Source: Pseudohalocynthiibacter aestuariivivens
Lineage (GTDB): Bacteria > Pseudomonadota > Alphaproteobacteria > Rhodobacterales > Rhodobacteraceae
Direction: 5' to 3'
DNA length: 64,000 nt
NCBI RefSeq assembly: GCF_018457175.1
Contig: NZ_JAGFNU010000006.1
Location: 1 to 64,000 of the forward strand
Under the pieces are notes generated by a model. The model worked only from the letters and a program-made list of their open reading frames with translations, ran no database searches and was not told where the DNA came from. Positions 26,266-35,728 of the stretch are shown piece by piece. The position numbers and the translations under genes were made by a program. Each line of letters starts with the position of its first letter. The first letter of the stretch is position 1.

Positions 26266-27768
26266 TCAATCGCTATTTCGAAAACGGGCGATCATTAGCA
26301 CCGCTAAAAAAACAATAAGCAACAAGACAACAAGACTGTCACCAGTTTTGCTGTAAAAAGTCGCGCGCGCAGCGTTTGGTAATACGGCGTCAAGATAGCC
26401 AGCCTGACCCAAAGGCAGGCTTTCAACGACCTGTCCCGTTGCATCAATAACCGCTGAAACCCCGGTATTTGCGACGCGCACCATGGGCAGGCCTTGTTCG
26501 ACAGCGCGAAACCGGGCCTGTGCAAGGTGCTGGTAAGGGCCCGTCACCTTTCCAAACCAGGCGTCATTGGTAATTTGCAATAACCAGTCGGGTCGCTCGG
26601 GTGCCGCATTTACATCTTGTGGAAAGATCACCTCGTAGCAGATCAGTGGCAGAACGCGACCTAGGGGTCCAAGATCAAGCAATACAGGCCCGGGCCCGGG
26701 TGAAAAGCCGAAACCATTTTGGGCGGCAAAACCGACAAGACCCATATTCGCCGCTACCGACCCACCCGGTACATATTCGCCAAAAGGTACAAGATGGTGC
26801 TTGTCATAAACCGCCTGAAGAAAGCCGGTACTGTCCACGACCGCAAGACTGTTGAACCCCCGGTCGCCGTCACGCCGTTGTGCGCCAAAAACAACCTGCG
26901 CCTCACCTGCGGCATCGGAGATCAATGGGAGCACCGGACTGTCAGCGGTTAATGCATAGGGCACAGCCGTTTCCGGCCATATGATCAGATTTGGGTTTCC
27001 CTCTGCCGCCGTGAAATCCAATTGACGACGGAAAAAGACCGGGATCATTTCAGGATCCCATTTTTGATGCTGGGGCGCGTTGGGTTGGATCAGACGAACA
27101 ACAGGACGCGGTTCATCATTAGGTTCAAGCGCGCCTGGCTCGTAAAATGCACCCAAAGGATAGAGTATCCCAAGCAACAGAACGCTTCCAAAGTTGCGTG
27201 GGGTTTGCTTCAACAAAACCCGATGCACACTTTCCGCGAACAACAACGTGAGCAACGTCAGCCCATGCGGCCCAAAAACGGCGGCCAGTTGTAGAACCGG
27301 CGTCTCTGTCCAGATGTATGATAACAGCCCCCAAGGGAACCCGGTCAGAACGTAAGACCGCAGCAACTCTGTTGCTGTCCAGGTTAAAGCGAGTGTCACT
27401 GTGCCGCCACCCATTCTGCGTGCCAGTGCAAAAGCCAGACCCCAGAACAGGGCCATACCGCCCGCAAGGCCAACCAACGCAAACGGGGCCATCCATCCGT
27501 GTCGTGCAACATCTACAAGGAAAGGCTCAACAATCCAGAACAAGACGAGGCCGAAATACCCCAGACCTGCTGACCAACCAATCAGAGCCGCTTGTTTTGC
27601 ACCCTCTGTTACACTGTAGAGCGCGACCAAAACCACCAGCGCCGGCAAAGCCAGCCACCAAAGATTCCATGGCGCTTGTCCCAGCCCGGCAAACACACCC
27701 ATCAAAAGTGCGAACAACAGTTGAACGCGGGATGACCACGCCGAAACACGCGCCAAAAGCTTAGGCAT
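26266..27768 (-). CDS. lnt: Apolipoprotein N-acyltransferase
   Basis: A 500-residue inner-membrane enzyme that N-acylates the lipid-modified cysteine of lipoproteins. The first 200 residues hold about six membrane segments. The nitrilase-like domain has catalytic Glu (LIIWPETAVPYA), Lys (YDKHHLVPFGEYVPG) and Cys (LPLICYEVIFPQDV), and a final membrane helix (LVVLLLIVFLAVLM) closes it. Its start overlaps the corC stop by 8 bases. The lipoprotein at 30366-30662 is a possible client. Confidence 0.95.
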   Translation of the reverse strand: MPKLLARVSAWSSRVQLLFALLMGVFAGLGQAPWNLWWLALPALVVLVALYSVTEGAKQAALIGWSAGLGYFGLVLFWIVEPFLVDVARHGWMAPFALVGLAGGMALFWGLAFALARRMGGGTVTLALTWTATELLRSYVLTGFPWGLLSYIWTETPVLQLAAVFGPHGLTLLTLLFAESVHRVLLKQTPRNFGSVLLLGILYPLGAFYEPGALEPNDEPRPVVRLIQPNAPQHQKWDPEMIPVFFRRQLDFTAAEGNPNLIIWPETAVPYALTADSPVLPLISDAAGEAQVVFGAQRRDGDRGFNSLAVVDSTGFLQAVYDKHHLVPFGEYVPGGSVAANMGLVGFAAQNGFGFSPGPGPVLLDLGPLGRVLPLICYEVIFPQDVNAAPERPDWLLQITNDAWFGKVTGPYQHLAQARFRAVEQGLPMVRVANTGVSAVIDATGQVVESLPLGQAGYLDAVLPNAARATFYSKTGDSLVVLLLIVFLAVLMIARFRNSD

Positions 27769-28663
27769 TCATTACATCAGGAAGGCGCACACGCAGCCGC
27801 TTTATACGGCGTGGATCAGCATCGACCACTTCGAACTCGGGACCATCCGGATGGCGGATCATTTCACCCCGGGCGGGAACGCGGCCTGACAAAACAAACA
27901 CCAGACCACCCAAGGTATCAATTTCTTCGTCATCGATATTTTGGGTCAGGCTCTGACCAATTTCGGCTTCAAATTCATCAAGCGGAGCACGTGCCTCGAC
28001 TAGGTAGCATCCCGGCTTTTCACTCGTCCAATACTGACCTTCATCCAGATCATGCTCGTCTTCGATCTCACCAATCACCTGTTCAATCAGGTCTTCGATA
28101 GTAACCAGCCCGTCAACGCCGCCATATTCATCGATCACCAATGCCATATGAATACGTTCTGACTGCATTTTCTGCAGCAAAACACCGATTGGCATCGAAG
28201 GGGGCGCATAGAGCAGCGGTCGGAGCAGGCTTTTAACCGCGAAACGTCCGCCGTTCCCGGTGCCGTTAAACCCGTGTTTCAAGGCAAGATCTTTGAGGTG
28301 GATCAACCCGATCGGCGTATCAAGTGTTCCACTATAAACCGGCAACCGTGTTAGGCCACTGTCACGAAAGACCTGAACCAGCTCGTCTTTGTGAATGTCG
28401 TTGGAAATTGCAATAATTTCGACTTTCGGAATAGCAACATCTTCAACACGCATACTACGCAGGTTCACCATTCCTCTTGGTGAACTATCGGAACTGCCAT
28501 TCAGCGGAACGACATCTTCCGTTGCATCATCTAAGTCTGAAGGTGAAAGGGCACCAATAATACGGCTAAAAAAGCCGCGCTGCCCCAATGTTTCGGTCTC
28601 GTGTGTCTCAAACTCTTGCGCGCTTTGCGCTGCGCTAGAGGAGCCTTCGCTTGTGTCGCCCAT
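27761..28663 (-). CDS. corC: CorC/HlyC family CBS-domain protein
   Basis: A 300-residue cytoplasmic protein with two CBS domains (about residues 80-215, for example MVNLRSMRVEDVAIPKVEII and HMALVIDEYGGVDGLVTIED) and a C-terminal CorC_HlyC domain (about 225-295, ending RIKRLRVRLPD). Members are linked to magnesium/cobalt efflux or to envelope upkeep. The ATG at 28663 follows AAAGGAAAA; a longer frame is not used. It lies between ybeY and lnt as in most alphaproteobacteria. Its actual role here is not certain. Confidence 0.92.
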   Translation of the reverse strand: MGDTSEGSSSAAQSAQEFETHETETLGQRGFFSRIIGALSPSDLDDATEDVVPLNGSSDSSPRGMVNLRSMRVEDVAIPKVEIIAISNDIHKDELVQVFRDSGLTRLPVYSGTLDTPIGLIHLKDLALKHGFNGTGNGGRFAVKSLLRPLLYAPPSMPIGVLLQKMQSERIHMALVIDEYGGVDGLVTIEDLIEQVIGEIEDEHDLDEGQYWTSEKPGCYLVEARAPLDEFEAEIGQSLTQNIDDEEIDTLGGLVFVLSGRVPARGEMIRHPDGPEFEVVDADPRRIKRLRVRLPDVMNA

Positions 28664-28698
28664 TTTTCCTTTCCAAGTGTTCCGACACAATTAGTGTC

Positions 28699-29214
28699 CT
28701 AAATATTATATGGGTCTGCAATTCCCAAATCCGCAAGTATCTCTTTCTCCACCCCCTCCATAAGGGCTGCATCTTCTTCGCATATGTGATCATAACCCAA
28801 CAGATGTAAGACCCCATGCACAATTAGATGGGTAACATGTTCTTTAGGCGATTTTGCGGCTGCGTTCGCTTCGGATAAGCACGTCTCATACGAAATTGCA
28901 ATATCACCAAGTTCTACTGGCATTCCGGTCGGATCTTTTCCTGGCGGTGCGGGCGTGCCACCGGGTTGATCTGCGGCGCGGTCTTCGCTGGGCCAGGACA
29001 ACACATTTGTTGCCGTTGGCTTTTCCCGAAATTCGCTGTTCAACTCTGCTATTCTGGCGTCGTTGCACCCCATAACGCAAATTTCAAATTTCTGCGGATC
29101 ATGCGCCAAATGCTTCAACGTCGCAGTCGCAGCGGCCTGAGAAAGCGCCTCAAGGTTCAACGCATCCCAGCGCTCGTCTTCAACAATTGTGTCAACAAGA
29201 TCAGAGGCGGGCAT
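28699..29214 (-). CDS. ybeY: Endoribonuclease YbeY
   Basis: A metal-dependent RNase of about 171 residues used in 16S rRNA 3'-end maturation and ribosome quality control. The zinc motif HGVLHLLGYDH, with three histidines in the H-x3-H-x5-H pattern, is complete, and the family segment REKPTATNVLSWPSE is present. The start is uncertain: ATG at 29214 (beginning MPASDLVDTIVED) is used, but ATG at 29226 and TTG at 29235 are in frame. All overlap the end of phoH, so the pair is co-translated. Confidence 0.93.
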   Translation of the reverse strand: MPASDLVDTIVEDERWDALNLEALSQAAATATLKHLAHDPQKFEICVMGCNDARIAELNSEFREKPTATNVLSWPSEDRAADQPGGTPAPPGKDPTGMPVELGDIAISYETCLSEANAAAKSPKEHVTHLIVHGVLHLLGYDHICEEDAALMEGVEKEILADLGIADPYNI

Positions 29215-30217
29215 CGTCGCGATCATAAGCTTCAATGATTTTTGCGATCAACGGATGCCGCACGACATCTTTGGCAGTAAAATAATTAAACGATATGCTA
29301 TCGATATCTTTGAGCAACCGTTCAGCATCATGCAATCCACTTGTCACACCACGCGGCAGGTCCACCTGTGAACGGTCACCGGTAATAACCATCCGTGACC
29401 CCTCACCAAGGCGGGTCAGGAACATTTTCATCTGCATGGTTGTGGCGTTCTGTGCTTCGTCAAGCACGACGAAAGCGTTGGACAGCGTTCGCCCACGCAT
29501 AAACGCAAGCGGCGCAATCTCGATCCGTTTATCCTCGATAAGCTTCGCAACCTGTTTGCCTGGCAGAAAATCAGCCAACGCGTCGTAAAGGGGTTGCATG
29601 AAGGGGTCGACCTTTTCTTTCATGTCGCCCGGTAAGAACCCCAACCTTTCACCGGCCTCGACAGCGGGACGCGAGAGGATAATTCTGTCGACATGGCCAC
29701 CGATAAACATACTGACACCAACCGCGACGGCCAAATATGTTTTACCCGTCCCGGCAGGCCCGATGCCAAAAGCCATTTCATTCTGATAAAGCGCCTGCAC
29801 ATAGGCATTCTGCGCTTCAGTACGCGGTACAATGGTTTTTTTTCGGGTGTTTATCTCAACCCGACCTCCCCGGAACATTTCCAGTTGGTCGCCATCGCGG
29901 ATTCCAGTGTCCTTTTCAGAATCACCCATTCTAATTTCACCGTCGATATCGCCGGGCTCAAAGCTTTGCCCGGCTTCAAGCCGAACGTATAGCGCCTGCA
30001 ATACCTCGGCCGCTTTTTCACGTGCTCCCGACTCGCCCAGAACCGCAAGCAGATTTCCCCGGCGCAAAATCTGCACCGATAATTTTTCTTCAATCTGAGT
30101 TAAATTTTTATCAAACTCACCACAAAGGTCGATCAATAACCGATTATCAGGGAATTCCAGAAGAGTTTCTTCTGCCTCTTCTGTGTTTGGCGGTGGTGTC
30201 AACGCACGAATATCCAA
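29201..30217 (-). CDS. phoH: PhoH family ATPase
   Basis: A 338-residue P-loop ATPase related to the N-terminal part of superfamily I helicases. An N-terminal KH-like region (about residues 20-90) is followed by Walker A GPAGTGKTYLA, Walker B FVVLDEAQNAT and the sensor VITGDRSQVDLPRG. A TTG start at 30217 (beginning LDIRALTPPP, read as Met) is preferred, since GGAG lies 7 bases upstream and homologues begin close to this point. It leads the phoH-ybeY-corC-lnt group and is shielded from the gene pair upstream by a terminator. Confidence 0.93.
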   Translation of the reverse strand: MDIRALTPPPNTEEAEETLLEFPDNRLLIDLCGEFDKNLTQIEEKLSVQILRRGNLLAVLGESGAREKAAEVLQALYVRLEAGQSFEPGDIDGEIRMGDSEKDTGIRDGDQLEMFRGGRVEINTRKKTIVPRTEAQNAYVQALYQNEMAFGIGPAGTGKTYLAVAVGVSMFIGGHVDRIILSRPAVEAGERLGFLPGDMKEKVDPFMQPLYDALADFLPGKQVAKLIEDKRIEIAPLAFMRGRTLSNAFVVLDEAQNATTMQMKMFLTRLGEGSRMVITGDRSQVDLPRGVTSGLHDAERLLKDIDSISFNYFTAKDVVRHPLIAKIIEAYDRDDARL

Positions 30218-30309
30218 AAATATCTCCGTTGGGTGCAAGTTAAGACCGATGGTGCCAAGTCGCGCGCCGGTGTGCAAGCACACATTGCAAAACATCACGT
30301 AACTGCAAC

Positions 30310-30342
30310 AAAATAGCCGCGAAGACTGATCGCGGCTATTTT
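30310..30342 (-). terminator. Terminator of the OmpA/lipoprotein pair
   Basis: AAAATAGCCGCG and CGCGGCTATTTT form a perfect 12-pair stem around a nine-base loop. On the minus strand it follows the lipoprotein stop by 24 bases and precedes phoH. The ends of the stem supply the A and T runs, so it could act in both directions. Confidence 0.85.
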
Positions 30343-30365
30343 GGTTTTCTGGGTGTGTTTAGATA

Positions 30366-30662
30366 TCAGATCGGGTCGCCAATGGTTGTCCCATCATGAT
30401 ACCCGCCGATTGCTGTGCTTGGCGGGGCAGAGCCGGAACAGACCGGACGGCCAAGACGATCAAGCCTTGTGCTAAGATAACCCTCGATGCCATCATCAAT
30501 AATCCAGTGATCGCACCCATTCGGGTCAATCCAGATTCCCGCTTGAAGCTCGGTCAGGTCTTTTGAGTCAACAAAGCGGTCAACGGTTTTGTCTACTTTT
30601 TCTGTGCATGCAGAAAGAACTGCTACAGAGGCGAGAATTGTAAAACCATGTAAGATTTTCAT
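30366..30662 (-). CDS. Putative lipoprotein with DPxGCxHW module
   Basis: A 98-residue exported lipoprotein. The signal region (MKILHGFTILASVAVLSAC) ends in the lipobox LSAC, so Cys19 is probably acylated. The mature part holds GIWIDPNGCDHWIIDDGIEG and then YLSTRLDRLGRPVCSG, nearly the same module as in the OmpA protein encoded upstream. Two cysteines of this module could form a disulfide. GGAGAG lies before the ATG. The pair is co-transcribed (14 bases between them) and terminated at 30310-30342. Function is unknown; a cell-envelope role is inferred. Confidence 0.75.
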   Translation of the reverse strand: MKILHGFTILASVAVLSACTEKVDKTVDRFVDSKDLTELQAGIWIDPNGCDHWIIDDGIEGYLSTRLDRLGRPVCSGSAPPSTAIGGYHDGTTIGDPI

Positions 30663-30676
30663 GTCGGTTCTCTCCT

Positions 30677-31246
30677 TCAGCGGACACAAATGATTTCGAC
30701 GCGGCGGTTCTGCTGCATGCCCGCAGCGGTCGTGTTGGTAGCACGTGGCTGTCGTTCGCCATAACCGCGCACATCGGCAACACTTGCACCTGCGCTACGC
30801 GCAATGCTCGCAACAGCGTTTGCCCGGTTTTCGGAAAGGCGCATGTTGTACTGATCACTCGCGCGGCTATCAGTGTGACCAATGACAATGTAGGAATTCA
30901 CGCCATCCTGACGGAAGAACTCTGCAAGACGCTGGCGGTTTGTTGCGTTGATTGAATAGCGGTCCGTTGCAAACAACTGGTCAGAACTCATCACAGCACA
31001 GGTATCCAGTTGGCGACATACTGGCGTACCATCGCGATTGAGGTGGTTATCCATGTAACCTTCCCAACCGTCGTCCATCACCCAATGTTCGCAACCATCC
31101 GGATCAACCCAGATCGTCGGGACATAACGTTCCCCTCTCACGGTTTGCTGCGCCATACTCGGGCCAGCCAAAAATGCAAACGTCAGTGCAAGAGCAGAAA
31201 CGCCCCCCAGCACGAACCGAATGCTTTTTAAATATCTGATCAACAC
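30677..31246 (-). CDS. OmpA-family protein with DPxGCxHW module
   Basis: A 189-residue exported protein. The signal peptide runs to about residue 32 (cut after MAQ or GPSMA). Next comes the module IWVDPDGCEHWVMDDGWEG and YMDNHLNRDGTPVCR (about residues 45-79). The OmpA C-terminal domain covers about 95-189, with FATDRYSINATNRQRLAEF, VIGHTDSRASDQYNMRLSEN and VRGYGERQPRATN. The OmpA domain binds peptidoglycan, so the protein probably tethers the outer envelope to the wall. It lacks a visible membrane barrel. It forms a pair with the downstream lipoprotein. Confidence 0.85.
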   Translation of the reverse strand: MLIRYLKSIRFVLGGVSALALTFAFLAGPSMAQQTVRGERYVPTIWVDPDGCEHWVMDDGWEGYMDNHLNRDGTPVCRQLDTCAVMSSDQLFATDRYSINATNRQRLAEFFRQDGVNSYIVIGHTDSRASDQYNMRLSENRANAVASIARSAGASVADVRGYGERQPRATNTTAAGMQQNRRVEIICVR

Positions 31247-31470
31247 CGCTTACATCCTTGTTCTCAATTGGTGCAGCGGAGAAACCACAGGATGTATTTT
31301 CCCGGTTCTGTGCCGCCACAAAATCAGGAGGATATTAGCAAATTTTACAATAAAAAGAATGCACTAGGTCAGTTCATCGTGTCCAATCAGGAAACACTGA
31401 TACAACTTTAGGTACATTGTCTCGACATATCGCTGAAAATACCTTCACGATACTGTCAAAATCGTTAACG

Positions 31471-32811
31471 TCAGGAAACTGGAGCTGTCTTTTCCAGGAT
31501 TTCGCCACCCAGAGAGTTTCGCTCGCTCCCGGTGATTCTCACCCATTTGATATCGCCAGTCGCAATATTCGGATCGCTGACATGCACAGCATGCAAATAC
31601 TCAGATTTTCCGACCATTTGGCCATCCAGCCGCCCTGGTTTTTCAAACAAAACCTTCACATCGCGACCAATCATTTCGTTCTGAATCTCGCTCTGCTGAC
31701 GTGCAAGAAGCGCTTGAAGGCGATAGAGACGCTCTGTCTTCGCGGCTTCATCCACCTGCGCGCGCTCTGCTGCGGGCGTCCCGGGGCGCGTAGAATACTT
31801 AAAGGAATAGGCCTGTCCGTAACGCACCTCTTCGATCAAGCGCATGGTGTCCTGAAAATCATCTTCAGTTTCACCCGGAAACCCGACAATAAAGTCTCCG
31901 GATAGCAAAATATCCGGGCGTGCTTTGCGAATACGCTCAATAATGCGCAGATATTCTTTGGCGGTATGTTTGCGGTTCATTCCTTTCAGAACCTTATCGC
32001 TGCCAGATTGAACCGGAAGATGCAGGTAGGGCATCAGTTTTTCACAGGCACCATGCGCTTCGATTAACGTGTCATCCATATCGTTGGGGTGGCTTGTGGT
32101 AAAACGAATACGTTCCAGACCGTCGATGTCATTCAGCACCCAGATGAGCCGCGCTAATGTATAGTCGCCACCTTCTCCTGCACCGTGATAGGCATTCACA
32201 TTCTGACCCAATAGGGTAATCTCGCGAACACCCCGTTCGACCAAGTCTCGCGCTTCGCCGAGAATTCGGTCAACCGGGCGGCTGACCTCTGCACCGCGGG
32301 TGTAGGGCACCACACAGAACGCACAGAACTTATCGCATCCCTCCTGCACCGTCAGAAAAGCAGTCGGGCCGCGTTTTGCCTTGGGGCGTTTTGCAAGGTG
32401 ATCAAACTTGTCTTCCTCAGGGAAATCCGTGTCCAGCGCCTTCTTACCGGCCTCAACCTCGAGCATCATTTCTGGCAAGCGGTGATAGGTCTGTGGCCCA
32501 ACAACCAGATTGACCATCGGTTGACGCCGCATAATTTCGGCCCCTTCGGCCTGTGCGACGCAACCGGCAACACCGATCTTCAGGTCCGGGTTTTCTGCTT
32601 TCAGCCCTTTAAATCGCCCAAGTTCCGAATAAATTTTTTCCGCCGCCTTTTCACGAATGTGACAGGTGTTCAGCAGAATCATATCCGCGTCTTCAACTAC
32701 ATCTGTTGTTGTGTAACCCGAGGTGCCCAGCGCCTCAGCCATTCGTTCGCTGTCATAGACATTCATCTGACAGCCATAGGTCTTGATGAAAAGTTTCTTT
32801 GCGTCCGACAT
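31471..32811 (-). CDS. miaB: tRNA-2-methylthio-N6-dimethylallyladenosine synthase
   Basis: A 446-residue radical-SAM methylthiotransferase acting on i6A37 in tRNA. The N-terminal MTTase domain begins with [19 protein letters not shown], with further cysteines in [11 protein letters not shown] and [11 protein letters not shown]. These bind one iron-sulfur cluster. The radical SAM triad is [20 protein letters not shown] domain forms the C-terminus ([20 protein letters not shown]). It lies upstream of the phoH group, as usual in alphaproteobacteria, but the OmpA pair is inserted between. Confidence 0.96.
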   Translation of the reverse strand: MSDAKKLFIKTYGCQMNVYDSERMAEALGTSGYTTTDVVEDADMILLNTCHIREKAAEKIYSELGRFKGLKAENPDLKIGVAGCVAQAEGAEIMRRQPMVNLVVGPQTYHRLPEMMLEVEAGKKALDTDFPEEDKFDHLAKRPKAKRGPTAFLTVQEGCDKFCAFCVVPYTRGAEVSRPVDRILGEARDLVERGVREITLLGQNVNAYHGAGEGGDYTLARLIWVLNDIDGLERIRFTTSHPNDMDDTLIEAHGACEKLMPYLHLPVQSGSDKVLKGMNRKHTAKEYLRIIERIRKARPDILLSGDFIVGFPGETEDDFQDTMRLIEEVRYGQAYSFKYSTRPGTPAAERAQVDEAAKTERLYRLQALLARQQSEIQNEMIGRDVKVLFEKPGRLDGQMVGKSEYLHAVHVSDPNIATGDIKWVRITGSERNSLGGEILEKTAPVS

Positions 32812-32941
32812 GGCCCTTAGCCTTTACATCTGTTCAGTGGAGCTTCCTATAGAAAGAGAAGCGCGGCTGCAACGCTTGCAATGAACAGAAAATTAATCGA
32901 TTTTGGACAAAACGGACCGGCAAAAGGCGGGCAGCAGGCAA

Positions 32942-33811
32942 ATGATCTACAACGATCTCAAGGATTTTCTGTCAAAAGGCAAAGAGGTGCTGGCCAAAGG
33001 CCCGATTGCGCTGATTCTTGTCGAAGATCTGGTCGAAGTCGACACAACCATCCGACACCACCAGCAGGCCGGGTTCAAAGAGACATTGGTTTTTGCTCCG
33101 CCGGAGTTAGAGCTTCCTGACGTTCTGGAAAAGGCAATACATCGCATTCCGTTTAATATGCACGAAAATGGCGCGACGGAAACGGCGGTGAACGCCATCA
33201 ATGACGCCGCGCCAGATGTCTGGATCTACTACTGCTACAACGCCGAATATCTTTTCTATCCGTTTTGTGAAACGCGCAGCATAGGTGAAATGCTGGCCTT
33301 CAATTCTGAGGAGCGCCGGGATTCCGTCTTAACTTATGTCGTCGATCTCTATGCGGGCGATCTTAATGAATACCCCACCGCAGTCTCGCTGGAAGACGCA
33401 CATATGGATAAAACTGGGTACTACGCCCTCGCGCGCAAAGACCCTGACAATCACTTTCATCCGAAGGAACGCCAGCTTGATTTCTTTGGCGGGCTGCGCT
33501 GGCGGTATGAGGAACATATCCCGATGATCCGGCGCAAGATTGACCGGATTGCCCTGTTCAAAAGCAAACCGGGATTGCGGTTACTGCCAAGCCATACCTT
33601 CAACGATGAAGAAATGAATACCTACGCTTGCCCCTGGCACCACAACATCACGGCGTCAATTTGCAGTTTCCGAACTGCAAAAGCGCTGAAATCAAACCCC
33701 GGCAGCAAGTTTGATATCGAAAGCTTCACCTGGCACAATTCCACAACGTTCGAGTGGCATTCGCAGCAATTGCTGGATCTTGGCTTGATGGAGCCGGGGC
33801 AGTGGTTTTAG
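32942..33811 (+). CDS. Glycosyltransferase family 2-like protein
   Basis: A 289-residue cytoplasmic protein whose N-terminal half resembles GT2-type folds. A beta-alpha start (ALILVEDLVEVDTTIRHH) is followed by a strand ending in DVWIYYCYNAEYLFYPF, where an acidic/aromatic motif could bind nucleotide-sugar. The second half (HFHPKERQLDFFGGLRWRYE, TYACPWHHNITASICSF) is rich in aromatics and histidine and is not readily matched. Roseobacters often carry a gene like this annotated as glycosyltransferase. Activity is unproven. AGCAGG lies just upstream of the ATG. Confidence 0.5.
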   Translation: MIYNDLKDFLSKGKEVLAKGPIALILVEDLVEVDTTIRHHQQAGFKETLVFAPPELELPDVLEKAIHRIPFNMHENGATETAVNAINDAAPDVWIYYCYNAEYLFYPFCETRSIGEMLAFNSEERRDSVLTYVVDLYAGDLNEYPTAVSLEDAHMDKTGYYALARKDPDNHFHPKERQLDFFGGLRWRYEEHIPMIRRKIDRIALFKSKPGLRLLPSHTFNDEEMNTYACPWHHNITASICSFRTAKALKSNPGSKFDIESFTWHNSTTFEWHSQQLLDLGLMEPGQWF

Positions 33812-33814
33812 AGC

Positions 33815-34618
33815 CTACTCCTGCGGAAGCGTCGCGATGTAACTCAGCACATCCCCTGCAACGTCAGGACCAAACACACGAAGATTGATCATTTCAACAC
33901 CCGGATGGGCGTTCAGAATCTTGTTCATGACTTCATCAGGAGCAGCAACCGCTTCGGTCCCGACATAGGCAGGCCCATCTTCATCGCCCCAATCAAGACT
34001 ACGCCCGTCAAATCCATGGCATACAGCACAGGTTGTCTGAAAAATCGCGCGTCCGCTGTCTGGATCGCCTGCGATGATTTCTCGAGTTGCGAGATCGACG
34101 TAATTCGCCATGTCAATCTGACCCCGGGAAACGAAGGCCGCTAAGCGCGCCAGTTCTTCGTCACTGATCATCTCAGCGGTAAAACCATGTGTGGGGGCCC
34201 TCATCGTGGTCGCTATCTCGGCCTCATCCATTCCAATAGCTTCGGAGATACCTTTGATCCCCGTGAAATGGCTGCCAGAACGATAAACGCCCTCAGCCCC
34301 CAGATAGTCCCATCCATGGCATTCTTTGCAGCGCCATGTTGTTGAGCCGTCCTTTTTGCCCGTTGCGGGATAAGAGGGATGCGTCCCTTCCGGCTCGTCC
34401 CTATCAAGCGCAACCCACCAGTTGTCATAAATGCGCCCACCCGCAGCGAGCGTCCAAGCGTCTGTTGGATTTTCCGGAGCACCGTGCACAAACATTTGTG
34501 CCTCTTCACCATGCGAATAGTCATGGTTTTCCGCTTCACTGGCTTCGAGCTGCCCCGCGGCACCCGCAACCAAAGCTGTTACTACTATTGCTGAAAAACT
34601 TAACGAAAATAGTCGCAT
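33815..34618 (-). CDS. Dihaem c-type cytochrome
   Basis: A 267-residue periplasmic protein with a signal peptide (residues 1-26) and two CXXCH haem-binding sites: WRCKECHGWDYLG (about residue 97) and FQTTCAVCHGFDG (about 197). The methionines in TMRAPTHGFTAEM and near EMINLRVFG could serve as haem ligands. It is an electron carrier or a subunit of a larger oxidase or dehydrogenase, but no enzyme partner lies beside it. It converges with the glycosyltransferase-like gene, 3 bases apart. Confidence 0.85.
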   Translation of the reverse strand: MRLFSLSFSAIVVTALVAGAAGQLEASEAENHDYSHGEEAQMFVHGAPENPTDAWTLAAGGRIYDNWWVALDRDEPEGTHPSYPATGKKDGSTTWRCKECHGWDYLGAEGVYRSGSHFTGIKGISEAIGMDEAEIATTMRAPTHGFTAEMISDEELARLAAFVSRGQIDMANYVDLATREIIAGDPDSGRAIFQTTCAVCHGFDGRSLDWGDEDGPAYVGTEAVAAPDEVMNKILNAHPGVEMINLRVFGPDVAGDVLSYIATLPQE

Positions 34619-34880
34619 ATCCCCTCCCGAGGTTTCCGCGCCTTAAAAGCGCAGCGATTCGCGACGTTCCCTAAATTCAGTTTAGCATTGTTTTATCTAA
34701 CGATGCTGGAGATTCCGGAACTCAACTGTGCAACGTTAATTTCTGAAATTTTGAAGGATCTTCACATTGTTGAGCTGCGGTTATCGATTGGCCTGCAATA
34801 ACAATTCTCAACGTAAGTTGATTGGGTGCTTCGACCAGAATTCAGTTATGCGTATCTGTAGCTCAGCACACGGAATTGAA

Positions 34881-35264
34881 ATGAAAGCTGTTCTTGATGA
34901 AATGATGCCGAACGATCACCCGGAGAACGGGACTTTCCGCATTGTTAAAGAGGACGTTATCCGCTGGGCGGTGGCGGAATCACGTACGCTACCCGATTTC
35001 TACGAAAAACTCGCATTGTACTTGGCCAAGGAATACCACCAAGGACGTTTGTCCTTTGAAATTTGTGATGCAATTGTAAATGATCTTTGGGTTGTAATTC
35101 TTCACGAGCATCGTGGAGAATTCAAAATACCCGAAATGTTCTATGAAGTATTCAGCGCCTTTGACGAAGGCGAATATCACCATTCAAAAGACAAAAGCGA
35201 TGATCCGATTTCTGACTACACTGATCCATGGATCGCAGAAATTTTGGAGAAGTTTTTAGACTAA
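34881..35264 (+). CDS. Hypothetical protein, acidic
   Basis: A 127-residue soluble acidic protein that is not recognised. It starts MKAVLDEMMPNDHPENG and shows a mostly helical composition with aromatic stretches (FYEKLALYLAKEYHQG, AIVNDLWVVILHEHRG, EVFSAFDEGEYH). No signal peptide, membrane segment or motif is seen. The ATG at 34881 is chosen because the frame upstream is poorly structured; the ribosome binding site is weak. It lies between the cytochrome gene and irr, on the opposite strand from irr. Confidence 0.55.
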   Translation: MKAVLDEMMPNDHPENGTFRIVKEDVIRWAVAESRTLPDFYEKLALYLAKEYHQGRLSFEICDAIVNDLWVVILHEHRGEFKIPEMFYEVFSAFDEGEYHHSKDKSDDPISDYTDPWIAEILEKFLD

Positions 35265-35311
35265 AGCAGCGCTTTTGAGTATTACCCGCAATTCATAAAT
35301 TGAAGGTAGTC

Positions 35312-35728
35312 CTAAACCCGCCGCACCCGGATCACGACGTCAACCTTGCTGACTTCTGCACCCTCGGGTGCCTCGGGCAGGCGTGAAATCACGAGTTGCT
35401 CCGCAGGGGCATCGGTCAGCTCGTGGCTGTCTTCCCAGAAAAAATGCGGGTGGTCCGTGATATTGGTGTCAAAATAGCTTTTTGAACCATCCACCGTTAC
35501 CTCACGCATCAATCCGGCGTCACAGAACGCGCGTAGCGTGTTGTAGACCGTCGCGAGCGACACCTTGTCACCCGTAGCAACAGAGGCAGCATACAGGCTT
35601 TCTGCCGTCACATGGCGATCATTGCCATCACCCACCAATAATGTAGCCAACGACATGCGCTGACGCGTCGGGCGCAGGCCCGCGCTGCTAAGCCAGGATG
35701 TACCTCTCTCGGTCGCGCGGATGGTCAT
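35312..35728 (-). CDS. irr: Iron response regulator Irr (Fur family)
   Basis: A 138-residue Fur-family repressor that senses iron through haem in alphaproteobacteria. The helix-turn-helix is GLRPTRQRMSLATLL and the wing region KVSLATVYNTLRAFCDAGLM. The metal/haem part is TDHPHFFWEDSHELTD, where Irr proteins usually carry an H-x-H or HHH motif; here it reads H-P-H. The start is uncertain: ATG at 35728 or GTG at 35755. It diverges from fabA, the standard Rhodobacterales arrangement, and may affect fatty acid gene expression through shared control DNA. Confidence 0.9.
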   Translation of the reverse strand: MTIRATERGTSWLSSAGLRPTRQRMSLATLLVGDGNDRHVTAESLYAASVATGDKVSLATVYNTLRAFCDAGLMREVTVDGSKSYFDTNITDHPHFFWEDSHELTDAPAEQLVISRLPEAPEGAEVSKVDVVIRVRRV

